Shown: positions 7,234 through 15,042, counted from the first letter of the stretch. The stretch is 16,267 bases of DNA from an uncultured Prevotellaceae bacterium (GCA_937877605.1 CALFJA010000004.1:1-16267); one strand, 5' to 3'. Translations and numbers: made by a program. Notes: a model not told the origin generated them from the sequence alone.

Positions 7234-7596
7234 ATGAAACGACTATCAAACAGGGAGCAGGAAATCATGGAACGCTTCTGGAAGCACGGCCCGATGTTTG
7301 TGCGCGAACTGCTGAACCTGTTCGACGAGCCGCGACCGCATGTGAACACCGTGTCGACCATAGTGCGCATCCTGGAACAGAAAGGCTTCCTGGGGCATAG
7401 GCAGTATGGCAACACCTATCAGTATTACGCCCTCGTGAGTGAGCAGGAGTATGGAGAGAGCACCATTGCGGGTGCCATCAAGAGTTTCTTCGACGACTCG
7501 TATAAGACGGTCGTATCCGATTTCGTGCGTAGCGAGCGGCTTTCTGCCGAAGAGTTGCGTGAGATTCTAAACGAGATTGAACAAAAGAAAGTATGA
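7234..7596 (+). CDS. BlaI/MecI/CopY family transcriptional repressor
   Basis: The product is 120 residues, the usual size of BlaI/MecI (Penicillinase_R) repressors. It begins KRLSNREQEIMERFWKHGP, the characteristic first helix. The winged helix-turn-helix covers about 1-70, with HVNTVSTIVRILEQKG (about 31-46) as recognition helix and the start of the wing, and YGNTYQYYALVS as the wing. The C-terminal part (about 75-118) is the helical dimerisation region that is cleaved in studied BlaI proteins when the partner membrane peptidase is activated. The stop overlaps the start of the M56 peptidase gene by 4 bp, so both are made together. Candidate operators lie just upstream. No beta-lactamase gene is in the window, so the inducing signal is unknown. 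Confidence 0.92.
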   Translation: MKRLSNREQEIMERFWKHGPMFVRELLNLFDEPRPHVNTVSTIVRILEQKGFLGHRQYGNTYQYYALVSEQEYGESTIAGAIKSFFDDSYKTVVSDFVRSERLSAEELREILNEIEQKKV

Positions 7597-9155
7597 CGGA
7601 ATACCTTGCCTACACATTGAAGACAGGCGCTCTTTTGGCCGTGTTCTACCTGTTTTTCAGGCTGTTGCTGGCCTCGGAGCGTTGCCATCGGCTCTGTCGC
7701 GTGGTGCTGTTGCTCACGGTTGTGCTCTCGTTTGTGCTGCCGCTGTGCATCGTTACGATGCACAGCACGGTGGAACTGCCCGTAGCGGGAATGGTTCCGG
7801 TGGCCGCGCAGACTGTTGATGGGGCTTCTTCTGTGTCCGCATCGCACTTGACATGGGTGCCGTTGGCGTTCGCCGCCTATTTGGCAGGAGTCTTTATCAT
7901 GCTGTCAAAGACGCTGGTGGGAGTGTGGTCGGTGGGTCGCCTGCTTACTACAGGCCGGTGCGAACCGCAAGCCGACGGTACGGTGATGGTAGAAAGCGGC
8001 CGCGCCAAGACTCCTTTCAGCTGGTTCAAGTATATTGTCCTGCCGCCAGACGACTTCAAGGAAAGGAATGCTCTGGTCATTGCCCACGAGCAGGCACATT
8101 GCCGACTGAACCATTCGGCCGATGTGCTGCTGGTGGATTTGCTCTCCGCCTTTCAATGGTTCAACCCTGCGATGTGGCTGCTCAGAACCGATTTGAGGGC
8201 CATTCACGAGTTTGAAGCCGACAGGGCGGTACTCTCTCAAGGCATAGATGCGCGTCAATACCAATACCTCTTAGTCAAGAAAGCCGTCAGTCAGGGCGGG
8301 TATTACCTGGCAAACGGATTTACTCACAGTACCCTTAAACAACGAATCAACATGATGCAAAGAACAGATAAAGCGCATTGGGGCCGCCTGAAAGCCCTGT
8401 ACATTTTGCCTGTGGTCCTCATGGCCCTGGCGATGAATGCCCGTGAGGTAATCGACTACAAGTTGAATACGGAAGTTCCGGCTGCAAAACCGGCCGCAAC
8501 AGCCGTCGCCAATGAAAATGAAACTGTTGCGGAAAAACAGCAGATGGTTGAAAACCAACAAGTTGCAGGTTTTAATACCGACACTATACGCATACATAAG
8601 GAATGCTCAAAGGGCGAACCGCTGGTGGTGGTCGACGGAAAGATTGTTCCTAAAGAAGAAGTGAATGCGCTTTCGGCCGACCTGATTCAGTTTGTCGATG
8701 TACTGAAGGGCGATGCCGCCACGGACAAATACGGCGAGAAAGGAGCCAACGGAGTGATGGTAATCACGCTGAAGACTTCAGGAAAACCGGAACCTGATGG
8801 TGCCGGACTGCTGCTGCAATCGCCAGTTTCAAGGGAAAAACTGGCCGAAGAAGCCCCCGAGGAAATGCCCGAATTCCCTGGAGGACAGACCGGGCTGATG
8901 GAGTTTCTCAGGGATAACCTACAGTATCCGTCGCTGGCTGTCAAGATGAAAGTGGAAGGACGCGTGCTTGTCAGCTGCGTAATCGCGGAAAACGGCGATG
9001 TAACTAAGGTGCAGTTGGAGAAAGGAGTAGAGCCGAATCTGGACCAGGAGGCCCTGCGTGTGGTGAAGAAAATGCCTCGCTGGACACCTGGGAAGAAAGC
9101 GGGAAAACCCGTAGCAGTGAAGTATTGCATTCCAATCACCTTCAAGTTGAATTAA
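7593..9155 (+). CDS. M56 family (BlaR1/MecR1-like) membrane metallopeptidase with TonB C-terminal domain
   Basis: The product is 520 residues. Membrane segments appear at about 8-28, 36-56, 88-110 and 266-283. The zinc peptidase signature HEQAH is at 165-169, followed by a likely third ligand in HEFEAD (Glu208 region), as in M56 enzymes. After the last membrane segment comes an Ala/Glu/Gln-rich linker (about 295-330). Next is a segment resembling a receptor plug (PLVVVDGKIV from about 342, VDVLKGDAATDKYGEKGANG, VMVITLK). A TonB C-terminal domain follows from PEFPGG (about 426) to the end, with MKVEGRVLVSCVI and PRWTPGKKAGKPV motifs. In BlaR1 and MecR1 the peptidase activates gene expression by inactivating BlaI or MecI. 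The beta-lactam-binding domain of BlaR1 is absent here, so a different signal is likely. Overlap with the repressor gene is 4 bp (ATGA). Confidence 0.9.
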   Translation: MTEYLAYTLKTGALLAVFYLFFRLLLASERCHRLCRVVLLLTVVLSFVLPLCIVTMHSTVELPVAGMVPVAAQTVDGASSVSASHLTWVPLAFAAYLAGVFIMLSKTLVGVWSVGRLLTTGRCEPQADGTVMVESGRAKTPFSWFKYIVLPPDDFKERNALVIAHEQAHCRLNHSADVLLVDLLSAFQWFNPAMWLLRTDLRAIHEFEADRAVLSQGIDARQYQYLLVKKAVSQGGYYLANGFTHSTLKQRINMMQRTDKAHWGRLKALYILPVVLMALAMNAREVIDYKLNTEVPAAKPAATAVANENETVAEKQQMVENQQVAGFNTDTIRIHKECSKGEPLVVVDGKIVPKEEVNALSADLIQFVDVLKGDAATDKYGEKGANGVMVITLKTSGKPEPDGAGLLLQSPVSREKLAEEAPEEMPEFPGGQTGLMEFLRDNLQYPSLAVKMKVEGRVLVSCVIAENGDVTKVQLEKGVEPNLDQEALRVVKKMPRWTPGKKAGKPVAVKYCIPITFKLN

Positions 9156-9185
9156 GCGAATGCCTGCCCAGAATGGGTATACAGC

Positions 9186-9235
9186 GAAATCCCCCTTGCA
9201 CCGGACTCGATTTGTTTGGTTGCAAGGGGGATTTC
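9186..9235. terminator. Bidirectional terminator hairpin between convergent genes
   Basis: GAAATCCCCCTTGCA (9186-9200) pairs perfectly with TGCAAGGGGGATTTC (9221-9235) around a 20-nt loop. It lies between the ends of the M56 gene (9155) and the minus-strand S4-domain gene (9261) and can serve both. Confidence 0.7.
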
Positions 9236-9260
9236 TGTTCTTGGAAGTAACTGACCATAA

Positions 9261-9674
9261 TCAGGAGTCAGCATCGAAATCGTCGTCAAAGTCGAAGTAC
9301 ATGGGTTCGGTAAAGGCTTCCATGGCTCGGCGGTCTTTCTTTGTCGGGCGGCCGGTGCCACGGGCACGATCGACAAAACCGCTGATGCGGCTCATCTCCA
9401 GCAGTTCATACATCTTCGGGTCGGTAACATTTTCGTAGATTTCCGGCACGAGTTTGGCACCCACCCGCTGTTCGATGGCTTTCAACACGCGGAAGGAATA
9501 GGTCACGGGCGGCTTCTTCACATGCACTGTCTCGCCCACCTTCAGCAGCCGGGAAGGTTTCACCGTGGTGCCGTTCACCGTCACCCGGCCGTTCTTGCAG
9601 GCATCGGCGGCAATGCTGCGGGTCTTGAAAATGCGTGCCGCCCAGAGCCATTTGTCTATTCGTGCTTCTTCCAT
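9261..9674 (-). CDS. S4-domain RNA-binding protein, Hsp15-like
   Basis: The product is 137 residues. It opens with RIDKWLWAARIFKTRSIAADAC (5-26), and the S4 fold continues through GRVTVNGTTVKPSRLLKVGETV to about residue 55. This is the signature of the Hsp15/HslR family. E. coli Hsp15 binds free 50S subunits carrying a stalled peptidyl-tRNA and helps recycle them. The C-terminal part, RGTGRPTKKDRRAMEAF followed by an acidic Asp-rich tail, is typical of family members. It starts 6 bp after the pth stop, so it is the third gene of an rplY-pth-S4 operon, whose theme of ribosome rescue and peptidyl-tRNA handling fits. The name hslR is plausible, but I leave the symbol empty. Confidence 0.88.
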   Translation of the reverse strand: MEEARIDKWLWAARIFKTRSIAADACKNGRVTVNGTTVKPSRLLKVGETVHVKKPPVTYSFRVLKAIEQRVGAKLVPEIYENVTDPKMYELLEMSRISGFVDRARGTGRPTKKDRRAMEAFTEPMYFDFDDDFDADS

Positions 9675-9680
9675 AAATGC

Positions 9681-10268
9681 TTATTGATTCTCCGGCTGTG
9701 CCTTGCCTCGGTTGTTAAACTGATTCATGGTGAAGTCTATGCCCGAGAGAATAAAGGTCTTGATCAGTTCGGTAGTGGTGGGGAAGAGCGATGAAAGATG
9801 CTCACGCTCCTCGTCGGTGAACTTGCCCAACACCCAGTCGATTTGATGTCCTTGGGTAAAAGTGCTTCCGATACCCATCCGCAGCCGGGCATAGTCGGAT
9901 CCGATGAGTTGTTCGATGTGTCCAAGTCCGTTGTGTCCGCCTGAAGAGCCCTTTCCTTTCAGTCGGAACTGGCCAAGCGGCAGTGCAATGTCGTCGACAC
10001 AAATGAGCAGGTGCTCTGTAGGAATATTCTCTTGATTGAGCCAATAGCGCACGGCATTGCCGCTCAGATTCATGAAAGTTGTGGGCTTGAGAAGATATAT
10101 GCGGCGTCCCTTGAGCGACGCCTGCGCCACATAGCCGTAGCGCTTGTCCTCAAAACAAATATTGGATGCCTTGGCGAAGGCATCCAATATCATGTATCCT
10201 GTGTTGTGTCGGGTCTCGGCATACGCTGCGCCGGGGTTGCCCAACCCAACGATTAGGTATTTCTCCAT
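9681..10268 (-). CDS. pth: Peptidyl-tRNA hydrolase
   Basis: Pth cleaves the ester bond of peptidyl-tRNA released from stalled ribosomes, freeing tRNA for reuse. The 195-residue product has the normal length. Motifs: VGLGNPGAAYAETRHNTG (7-24) with Asn11 and catalytic His21; TTFMNLSG with Asn67; CVDDIALPLGQ with Asp92; GKGSSGGHNGL with Asn113, all matching the active-site set of E. coli Pth (Asn10, His20, Asn68, Asp93, Asn114). It lies 4 bp after the rplY stop, a common gene pair in bacteria, and 6 bp ahead of the S4-domain gene. Confidence 0.97.
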   Translation of the reverse strand: MEKYLIVGLGNPGAAYAETRHNTGYMILDAFAKASNICFEDKRYGYVAQASLKGRRIYLLKPTTFMNLSGNAVRYWLNQENIPTEHLLICVDDIALPLGQFRLKGKGSSGGHNGLGHIEQLIGSDYARLRMGIGSTFTQGHQIDWVLGKFTDEEREHLSSLFPTTTELIKTFILSGIDFTMNQFNNRGKAQPENQ

Positions 10269-10272
10269 GTGC

Positions 10273-10890
10273 TTATTCTTCCGGAGCGGCTTCCTCTTCA
10301 GCCTCGGCAGCCGAAGCGGCAGACATGGCCTGGCGTGTCATCTTGACGGTGCAGACAACAACCTCCTTGCTGGTGACAATCTCAAGGCCTTCGAAATTGA
10401 GTTCACCAACCTTGATGCTCTTGCCCAAACCGAGTTGGGTAACATCGATGTCAAGATGCTCTGGGATGTTCTGATAGGGAGCACGAACTTCAATCTTGCG
10501 GACATTCAGGTTCATCCGGCCACCGTCGCGCACACCCTGTGCCAAGCCGTTCAACTTAACGGGGATGCCAATGGTGAGCGGCTTTTCCTCGTTGATTTCG
10601 TAGAAGTCAACATGGAGCAGTGCGTCGGTAACGGGATGGAACTGCAGCTCCTTCAGGACGGCATCGTGTTTCTTGCCGTCGATGTTCAGGGCTACAACAT
10701 AGATGTGGGGAGTGTAAACCACTTTGCGCAGTTCAGTCATGGGAACTGCGAATGCCAATGAGACGGGCTTGCCGTCCACTTTCTCCTCACCGTAGAGATT
10801 GCAGGGCACCAGGCCTTCCTTTCTCAGCAGTTTCGAAGCTTTCTTTCCAAGGTCTGTACGCTTCTGACCTGTAACATTAATTTCTTTCAT
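10273..10890 (-). CDS. rplY: 50S ribosomal protein L25, general stress protein Ctc type
   Basis: L25 binds 5S rRNA in the large subunit. The 205-residue product is the long CTC type, with an N-terminal L25 domain (about 1-90: INVTGQKRTDLGKKASKLLRK, VPCNLYGEE) and a C-terminal beta domain (about 95-185: HVDFYEINEEKPLTIGIPVK, GLAQGVRDGG). A low-complexity Ala/Glu tail (SAASAAEAEEEAAPEE) ends the protein, as is common in long L25 proteins. It is the first gene of the rplY-pth-S4 operon. A near-ideal promoter lies upstream, leaving a leader of about 110 nt, in which I see no recognised riboswitch. Confidence 0.96.
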   Translation of the reverse strand: MKEINVTGQKRTDLGKKASKLLRKEGLVPCNLYGEEKVDGKPVSLAFAVPMTELRKVVYTPHIYVVALNIDGKKHDAVLKELQFHPVTDALLHVDFYEINEEKPLTIGIPVKLNGLAQGVRDGGRMNLNVRKIEVRAPYQNIPEHLDIDVTQLGLGKSIKVGELNFEGLEIVTSKEVVVCTVKMTRQAMSAASAAEAEEEAAPEE

Positions 10891-11006
10891 AGGTGTTACT
10901 CTAAATTAAGTTGTTATTAAAATAAAATGCCTTAATTCGCCATCACACAAATTAAACGCACGCCCTGAAGCGGCGATTTCCATACTGATGTGCTCAAAAA
11001 GCGGTG

Positions 11007-11038
11007 CAAAGGTAGGTATTTTCTTCCATTCGGGCAAA
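11007..11038 (-). promoter_or_regulatory. rplY operon promoter, perfect consensus
   Basis: On the minus strand, TTTG (11038-11035), a 20-bp spacer and TACCTTTG (11014-11007) match every fixed base of the Bacteroidetes TTTG-N19-21-TAnnTTTG consensus. Transcription would start near 11000. Confidence 0.75.
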
Positions 11039-11074
11039 GTTTTACGCAAAAAAACATAAAATGGAGGATGTTCT

Positions 11075-11106
11075 CTTGCTCGTTCACTCAGTTTTTCCTA
11101 TTTTTG
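11075..11106 (+). promoter_or_regulatory. nusB operon promoter
   Basis: CTTG (11075-11078), a 20-bp spacer and TATTTTTG (11099-11106) fit the Bacteroidetes consensus with one mismatch in the -33 box. The predicted start near 11113 lies downstream of the in-frame ATG at 11061 and upstream of the ATG at 11145, which decides the nusB start. It is divergent from the rplY promoter. Confidence 0.65.
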
Positions 11107-11144
11107 CAAACAATAAAGCCGGCTATAAAAACACATCTGATACA

Positions 11145-12086
11145 ATGATAAACAGGGAACTCATCCGAATCAAGGTAGTACAACTGGTATACGCTTACTA
11201 TCAGAACAGCAACCGTTCGCTCGACTTCGTGGAGAAAGAACTCCTCTTCAGCCTATCGAAGTCCTACGAACTCTATGCCTATTTGCTACAGCTCATCATA
11301 GCCATCACCAATGAGGAGCGCCACCGCTTCGAGGTAATCACGGCACGGTCGCTGCGCGAAGGCACCGAGCCTCCCTCCGACCGGTTCGTCAACAACCGCT
11401 TTGCCGTGCAGCTGGAAGAGAACATCCAGCTGGCGCAAATGATAGGAGCGCGCAACCTGAGCTGGCAAGACGATGTGGAATACATCAGGTCCCTGTGCGA
11501 CAGAATAGAGCAGACACCCGACTATCAGGCCTATATGGCACTCGAGACGACCGACTATGACACCGACAGGGAACTTTGGCGGAAACTCTACAAGATGGTA
11601 CTCCAGAACAACGAGAGCCTCGAATCGCTTCTGGAAGAGAAGAGCATCTATTGGAACGACGACAAAGACATCGTCGATACATTCGTCATCAAAACCATCA
11701 AACGCTTCGATCCGGGCAACGGCAGCGACCAACCGCTATTGCCGGAGTTCAAGGACGAGGACGACAGAAAGTTCGCCGTGAAGCTCTTCCGCGAGGCTGT
11801 CGTCGGCGCGGAAACCTACCAACAGTACATGGCTGAGGCCTCCAGGAACTGGGATCTGTCCCGCTTGGCCTACATGGACCTTGTAATCATGCAGATAGCG
11901 CTGGCCGAAATGCTCACATTTCCAAACATCCCCGTCTCGGTAACCATCAACGAGTATGTCGATCTGGCCAAGGTCTACAGCACACCGAAGAGCGGTTCCT
12001 ACATCAATGGAATGCTCGACAGCATCGCCCGCCACCTGGCAAAAGAGGGTATACTGCTCAAACCCATAGCAAACAATAAGCAATAA
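11145..12086 (+). CDS. nusB: Transcription antitermination factor NusB, long Bacteroidetes form
   Basis: NusB, with NusE (S10), binds boxA RNA and promotes processive transcription of rRNA operons. From the ATG at 11145 the product is 313 residues and begins MINRELIRIKVVQLVYAYYQ, the typical first helix. The C-terminal NusB fold is seen from about residue 205 on: FAVKLFREAV, then WDLSRLAYMDLVIMQIALAEML, PVSVTINEYVDLAKVYS, and SGSYINGMLDSIA, the conserved end motif. The middle (about 60-200) is an insertion relative to the ~140-residue E. coli protein and is usual for Bacteroidetes NusB. An upstream in-frame ATG at 11061 is rejected because the promoter lies after it. It is the first gene of a five-gene plus-strand cluster. 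Confidence 0.93.
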   Translation: MINRELIRIKVVQLVYAYYQNSNRSLDFVEKELLFSLSKSYELYAYLLQLIIAITNEERHRFEVITARSLREGTEPPSDRFVNNRFAVQLEENIQLAQMIGARNLSWQDDVEYIRSLCDRIEQTPDYQAYMALETTDYDTDRELWRKLYKMVLQNNESLESLLEEKSIYWNDDKDIVDTFVIKTIKRFDPGNGSDQPLLPEFKDEDDRKFAVKLFREAVVGAETYQQYMAEASRNWDLSRLAYMDLVIMQIALAEMLTFPNIPVSVTINEYVDLAKVYSTPKSGSYINGMLDSIARHLAKEGILLKPIANNKQ

Positions 12087-12108
12087 CCAATAAACAAAAG
12101 TCAAGACA

Positions 12109-12426
12109 ATGACAACAATCTCAATGCTTTTACAGGCACAGCAAGGAGGCTCGATGGGCTTTCTCATCATGTTGCTCCTCATGTTCTTAGTGATGTGGCT
12201 CTTTCTGATACGCCCCCAGCAGAAGCGACAGAAGGAAATACAGAATTTCCAGAAGGCTCTCAAAGAGGGAGACAAGGTCGTTATCGGCGGCGGTATTTAC
12301 GGAACGATCCGCAAGATAGACATAGAGACCGGCAAGGTGGATGTACAGATTGCACGGGACACCGTCATTCAGGTCGATCGCAACTACATCTATGCCGATG
12401 CATCCTCCCAGATGGCAACCAAATAA
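12109..12426 (+). CDS. yajC: Preprotein translocase accessory subunit YajC
   Basis: YajC associates with SecDF and the SecYEG channel in the inner membrane. The 105-residue product has a short N-terminus, one membrane helix at about 16-34 (GFLIMLLLMFLVMWLFLIRP), then the family motif RPQQKRQKE (35-43) and a small cytoplasmic domain with GDKVVIGGGIYGTI and VDVQIARDTVIQVDRNYI. It sits 22 bp after nusB and 30 bp before the YbbR-like gene. In Bacteroidales the nusB-yajC order is conserved. Confidence 0.95.
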   Translation: MTTISMLLQAQQGGSMGFLIMLLLMFLVMWLFLIRPQQKRQKEIQNFQKALKEGDKVVIGGGIYGTIRKIDIETGKVDVQIARDTVIQVDRNYIYADASSQMATK

Positions 12427-12442
12427 CCCGTCCTTTCAGCAC

Positions 12443-12448
12443 AAGGAG
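12443..12448 (+). promoter_or_regulatory. Unusually good Shine-Dalgarno site before the YbbR-like gene
   Basis: AAGGAG lies 8 nt upstream of the ATG at 12457. Most genes in this window lack a clear Shine-Dalgarno, as is usual in Bacteroidetes, so this one stands out and supports the start. Confidence 0.5.
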
Positions 12449-12456
12449 TCCGGCAG

Positions 12457-13437
12457 ATGAGTTTCAACATCCGAAAGATATACAATCAGGCAAGGAGTTT
12501 TTTGTTCAGTAACATGAACAAGCAACTCCTTGTCTTTTTGTTTTTCTTGCTGTTGAGTAGCATCTTCTGGCTGCTGATGACGCTCAACGAGACCTACGAG
12601 CAGGAACTGAATGTGCCGGTGCAGCTGACAGGCGTGCCTGAAAAAGTGGTGATAACCAGCGACTTCCCCGACACGCTGAAGGTTATCCTGAAGGACAAGG
12701 GTTACACGCTGATAGCCTATTCGACCACGCACAGGTTTCATCCGCTGTCGCTGCTCTTCGCCAGTTATGCCTCAGGAGGCTCGGGCAAGGGTTCCGTCTC
12801 GCAGGCAGACTTGCAGAAACAGTTGCTCTCCCAGCTGTACACCTCGACGGAAATAATCTCCGTAAAGCCTGAAAGAATCGACTTCGAGTATAATTTCGGG
12901 CAGTCGAAGCGTGTTCCTGTCAAGTTGTTCGGCGAGGTGACGCCTGCCAACAACTACTATCTGGCGAAGACTATCTTCACTCCTGAGACGGTGCTGGTCT
13001 ATGGCAACACTCCGCAACTGGACACCTTGAAGGCCGTTTATACCACTCCCGTCGATGTGAAGGACTTTGAAGACACCCTGACCACCTCTGTCCGGCTGCA
13101 GCAACCCAACGGGATGAAGACCGTCCCGCGCACCGTTCAGGTGCGTTTCGTGGCCGACATACTGACCGAGGAGTCGGTGGATGTGCCCATTGTCCCCGTC
13201 AACCTGCCGGAGAACAAGAACCTCCGCACTTTCCCTAACAAGGTAAAGGTGCGCTTCCAGATAGGTGCCAGCCAGATGAAACTTGTCAAGCCGTCGCAGT
13301 TTCTGGTGGTGGTTGACTATAAGGAGATTATGAACAATCCTTCCGACAAGTGCAAGGTGCATCTCCGCACCTGTCCGAAGATAGCCTCGCGGCCAAGGTT
13401 GGACTTCTCGGAGGTGGACTACATCATAGAGCAGTAA
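12457..13437 (+). CDS. YbbR-like domain (CdaR-type) membrane-anchored protein
   Basis: The product is 326 residues: a short cytoplasmic N-terminus, one membrane helix at about 22-43 (NKQLLVFLFFLLLSSIFWLLMTL), then an extracytoplasmic region of beta-rich YbbR-like repeats. Recognisable repeat pieces are LNVPVQLTGVPEKVVI (about 51-66), RVPVKLFGEVTPANNYYL and VPIVPVNLPENKNLRTFPNKVKVRF. In Firmicutes, CdaR proteins with YbbR repeats regulate the c-di-AMP cyclase CdaA; no cyclase gene is present here, so that role cannot be carried over. It sits between yajC and coaE, with coaE starting 19 bp downstream. Confidence 0.85.
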   Translation: MSFNIRKIYNQARSFLFSNMNKQLLVFLFFLLLSSIFWLLMTLNETYEQELNVPVQLTGVPEKVVITSDFPDTLKVILKDKGYTLIAYSTTHRFHPLSLLFASYASGGSGKGSVSQADLQKQLLSQLYTSTEIISVKPERIDFEYNFGQSKRVPVKLFGEVTPANNYYLAKTIFTPETVLVYGNTPQLDTLKAVYTTPVDVKDFEDTLTTSVRLQQPNGMKTVPRTVQVRFVADILTEESVDVPIVPVNLPENKNLRTFPNKVKVRFQIGASQMKLVKPSQFLVVVDYKEIMNNPSDKCKVHLRTCPKIASRPRLDFSEVDYIIEQ

Positions 13438-13456
13438 GTCCTTGCGTGCAAGTGTG

Positions 13457-14035
13457 ATGAACCGAAAACCGATAGTGGCCCTGACCGGTGGCATTGGCAG
13501 CGGCAAGTCCTTTGTTGCCGAGCGCCTGCTTCGGCGCGGCATTGCGGTCTACGACTGCGATGCGGCTGCCAAGCGGCTGATGCGCGAGTCGGCGGAAATT
13601 CGCCGGCAGTTGACAGCGTTGGTGGGGACGAATCTCTACCAGGGCGAAGTCCTGCAGAAGCGTCTCTTGGCGGAATACCTGCTCAGGTCGGAGGCGAACA
13701 AGCAGCGCGTGAACCAGGTGGTGCACCCGGCCGTTGCCGACGACTTTGCCTCTTCGGGGCAGAACTGGTTCGAGAGTGCCATACTTTTCGAGAGCAGGTT
13801 CTACAAGCGCCTCCCAATCGACTTCGTGGTGTGTGTAACCGCCCCCGAGGAAGTGCGGCTGGAGCGCATCTGCCGCCGCGACGGTATCACGCGGGAAAAG
13901 GCTCTTTGCTGGATAAAGGCCCAGTGGCCGCAGGACGACATGGAGGCTGCCAGCGATTTTGCGCTGCTCAACGACGGTGTGGCCGACATCGACTCACAGT
14001 TAGACAACATTATTCATAAAATAGAAAACACATAA
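13457..14035 (+). CDS. coaE: Dephospho-CoA kinase
   Basis: CoaE phosphorylates the 3' hydroxyl of dephospho-CoA, the last step of coenzyme A synthesis. From the ATG at 13457 (MNRKPIVALTGG) the product is 192 residues. The Walker A loop is GGIGSGKS at 11-18. YDCDAAAKRLM (about 34-44) is the conserved substrate-site segment with the DxxA/K pattern, VNQVVHPAV carries the conserved His, and later come ESAILFES and the lid segment RLERICRRDGITREKA. Upstream in-frame TTG (13442) and GTG (13454) codons exist, but the ATG gives the standard N-terminus. The DUF5606 gene starts 2 bp after its stop. Confidence 0.95.
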   Translation: MNRKPIVALTGGIGSGKSFVAERLLRRGIAVYDCDAAAKRLMRESAEIRRQLTALVGTNLYQGEVLQKRLLAEYLLRSEANKQRVNQVVHPAVADDFASSGQNWFESAILFESRFYKRLPIDFVVCVTAPEEVRLERICRRDGITREKALCWIKAQWPQDDMEAASDFALLNDGVADIDSQLDNIIHKIENT

Positions 14036-14037
14036 AA

Positions 14038-14478
14038 ATGGAAACAATTCTTTCAATAGCCGGCAAGCCAGGACTGTACCGTCTGGTCAGCCGAGGTGCC
14101 CAGAACCTCATTGTCGAGGCGCTGGACGAAACAAAGAAACGCATCCCTGCCTTTGCCACCGACAGGGTGACATCGCTGGCCGACATAGCAATGTTCACCG
14201 AGACGGACGACATTCCCCTCTGGCAGGTACTCCGGAACCTGGGCGAGAAGGAGCAAGGCAAGGAATGCCCCCTCAACTTCAAGAAGGCCTCCGGCAAGGA
14301 GCTCCAGGCCTATTTCGCCGAGGTGTTGCCCGAATACGACCGTGACCGCGTGCAGGACAGCCACATCCGCAAGCTCATCCAGTGGTATAACATACTGGTG
14401 AAGAACGGCTATACCGACTTCGAGGCCGTGCTTGCGCCTACCGAGGGCGATAATGTTGACGACCGTAAGGAGCAGTAA
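14038..14478 (+). CDS. DUF5606 family protein
   Basis: The product is 146 residues, soluble, with no signal peptide or membrane segment. Its N-terminal part, ETILSIAGKPGLYRLVSRG followed by NLIVEALDETKKRIPAF, matches the small Bacteroidetes DUF5606 family as I recall it. A short alpha-helical C-terminal part includes LPEYDRDRVQDSHIRKLIQWYNIL. The N-terminal 60 residues suggest a small beta-barrel fold. Function is unknown. It begins 2 bp after coaE and is the last gene of the nusB cluster, ending just before a strong terminator. The C-terminus is acidic (EGDNVDDRKEQ). Confidence 0.85.
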   Translation: METILSIAGKPGLYRLVSRGAQNLIVEALDETKKRIPAFATDRVTSLADIAMFTETDDIPLWQVLRNLGEKEQGKECPLNFKKASGKELQAYFAEVLPEYDRDRVQDSHIRKLIQWYNILVKNGYTDFEAVLAPTEGDNVDDRKEQ

Positions 14479-14497
14479 AAGCCTATAGCTGCAAGCA

Positions 14498-14536
14498 GGA
14501 AAGGGCCGGCATCAGATTGTGATGCCGGCCCTTTCC
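14498..14536. terminator. Strong bidirectional terminator hairpin
   Basis: GGAAAGGGCCGGCATCA (14498-14514) pairs perfectly with TGATGCCGGCCCTTTCC (14520-14536) around a 5-nt loop (GATTG). It lies between the end of the nusB cluster (14478) and the convergent end of the YhcH-family gene (14566). Confidence 0.75.
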
Positions 14537-14565
14537 GTTGCGTGTGGGCGCTGTGTGCCGGGCGG

Positions 14566-15015
14566 TCAGATGCGGACTTTCACGATAAGTTTCTTGAACT
14601 GTCCCTCGCCGATGGCTGGAGCATGTGCGTCCTCGGGGAAAAAGATGGTGAACTCGCCGGGCAACACCTCCACATAGTCGTAGGAAGGGATATGGTAGAA
14701 GGCGCGGTCGGTGGCCGGATCGAAGGGCGTCACCGGCTCTTCCGTGATGGTGGAGAGCGGCCGCCATCCCATCACTTCAGGTCCAGAGAGGGGTATCTGG
14801 ATGTCGATGTAGCGGCGGTGCACCTCGGTCAGTTGGTCGGCACGGGACTTGAACGTGCCGGTATCCACATTGATGAAGAGATTGTCGCCGTCGACGACGA
14901 TGCGGCCGGGCTCTGCATTGGCGAGATCGTGGCTCTTCACATAGTCGAAGGCGGCCTTGAACAAGGGGTGCATGCCCTCGTAGCGGGCGCTGTCTGTGAG
15001 TTTTGCGTGTATCAT
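14566..15015 (-). CDS. YhcH/YjgK/YiaL family protein (DUF386, cupin-like)
   Basis: The product from the ATG at 15015 (MIHAKLTDSARYEGMHPLF) is 149 residues, the usual family length. The motifs are VHRRYIDIQIPL (about 67-78) and GEFTIFFPEDAHAP (about 118-131), whose His and Glu residues form the metal site of this beta-sandwich family. E. coli relatives (YhcH, YiaL, EbgC) are linked to sugar or sialic acid catabolism genes, and some may act as anomerases. Here no sugar genes are adjacent, so the substrate is open. A longer in-frame start at 15135 is rejected because a -7 box lies between. It stands alone, convergent with the nusB cluster. Confidence 0.92.
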   Translation of the reverse strand: MIHAKLTDSARYEGMHPLFKAAFDYVKSHDLANAEPGRIVVDGDNLFINVDTGTFKSRADQLTEVHRRYIDIQIPLSGPEVMGWRPLSTITEEPVTPFDPATDRAFYHIPSYDYVEVLPGEFTIFFPEDAHAPAIGEGQFKKLIVKVRI

Positions 15016-15042
15016 GCTGGTCGTGTTTGTTAGGATTTTGTG

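Noticed and set aside
11061..11144. Upstream start for NusB at 11061
   Set aside because: The likely transcription start (near 11113) lies after it, and the ATG at 11145 gives the standard N-terminus MINRELIRIKVVQ.
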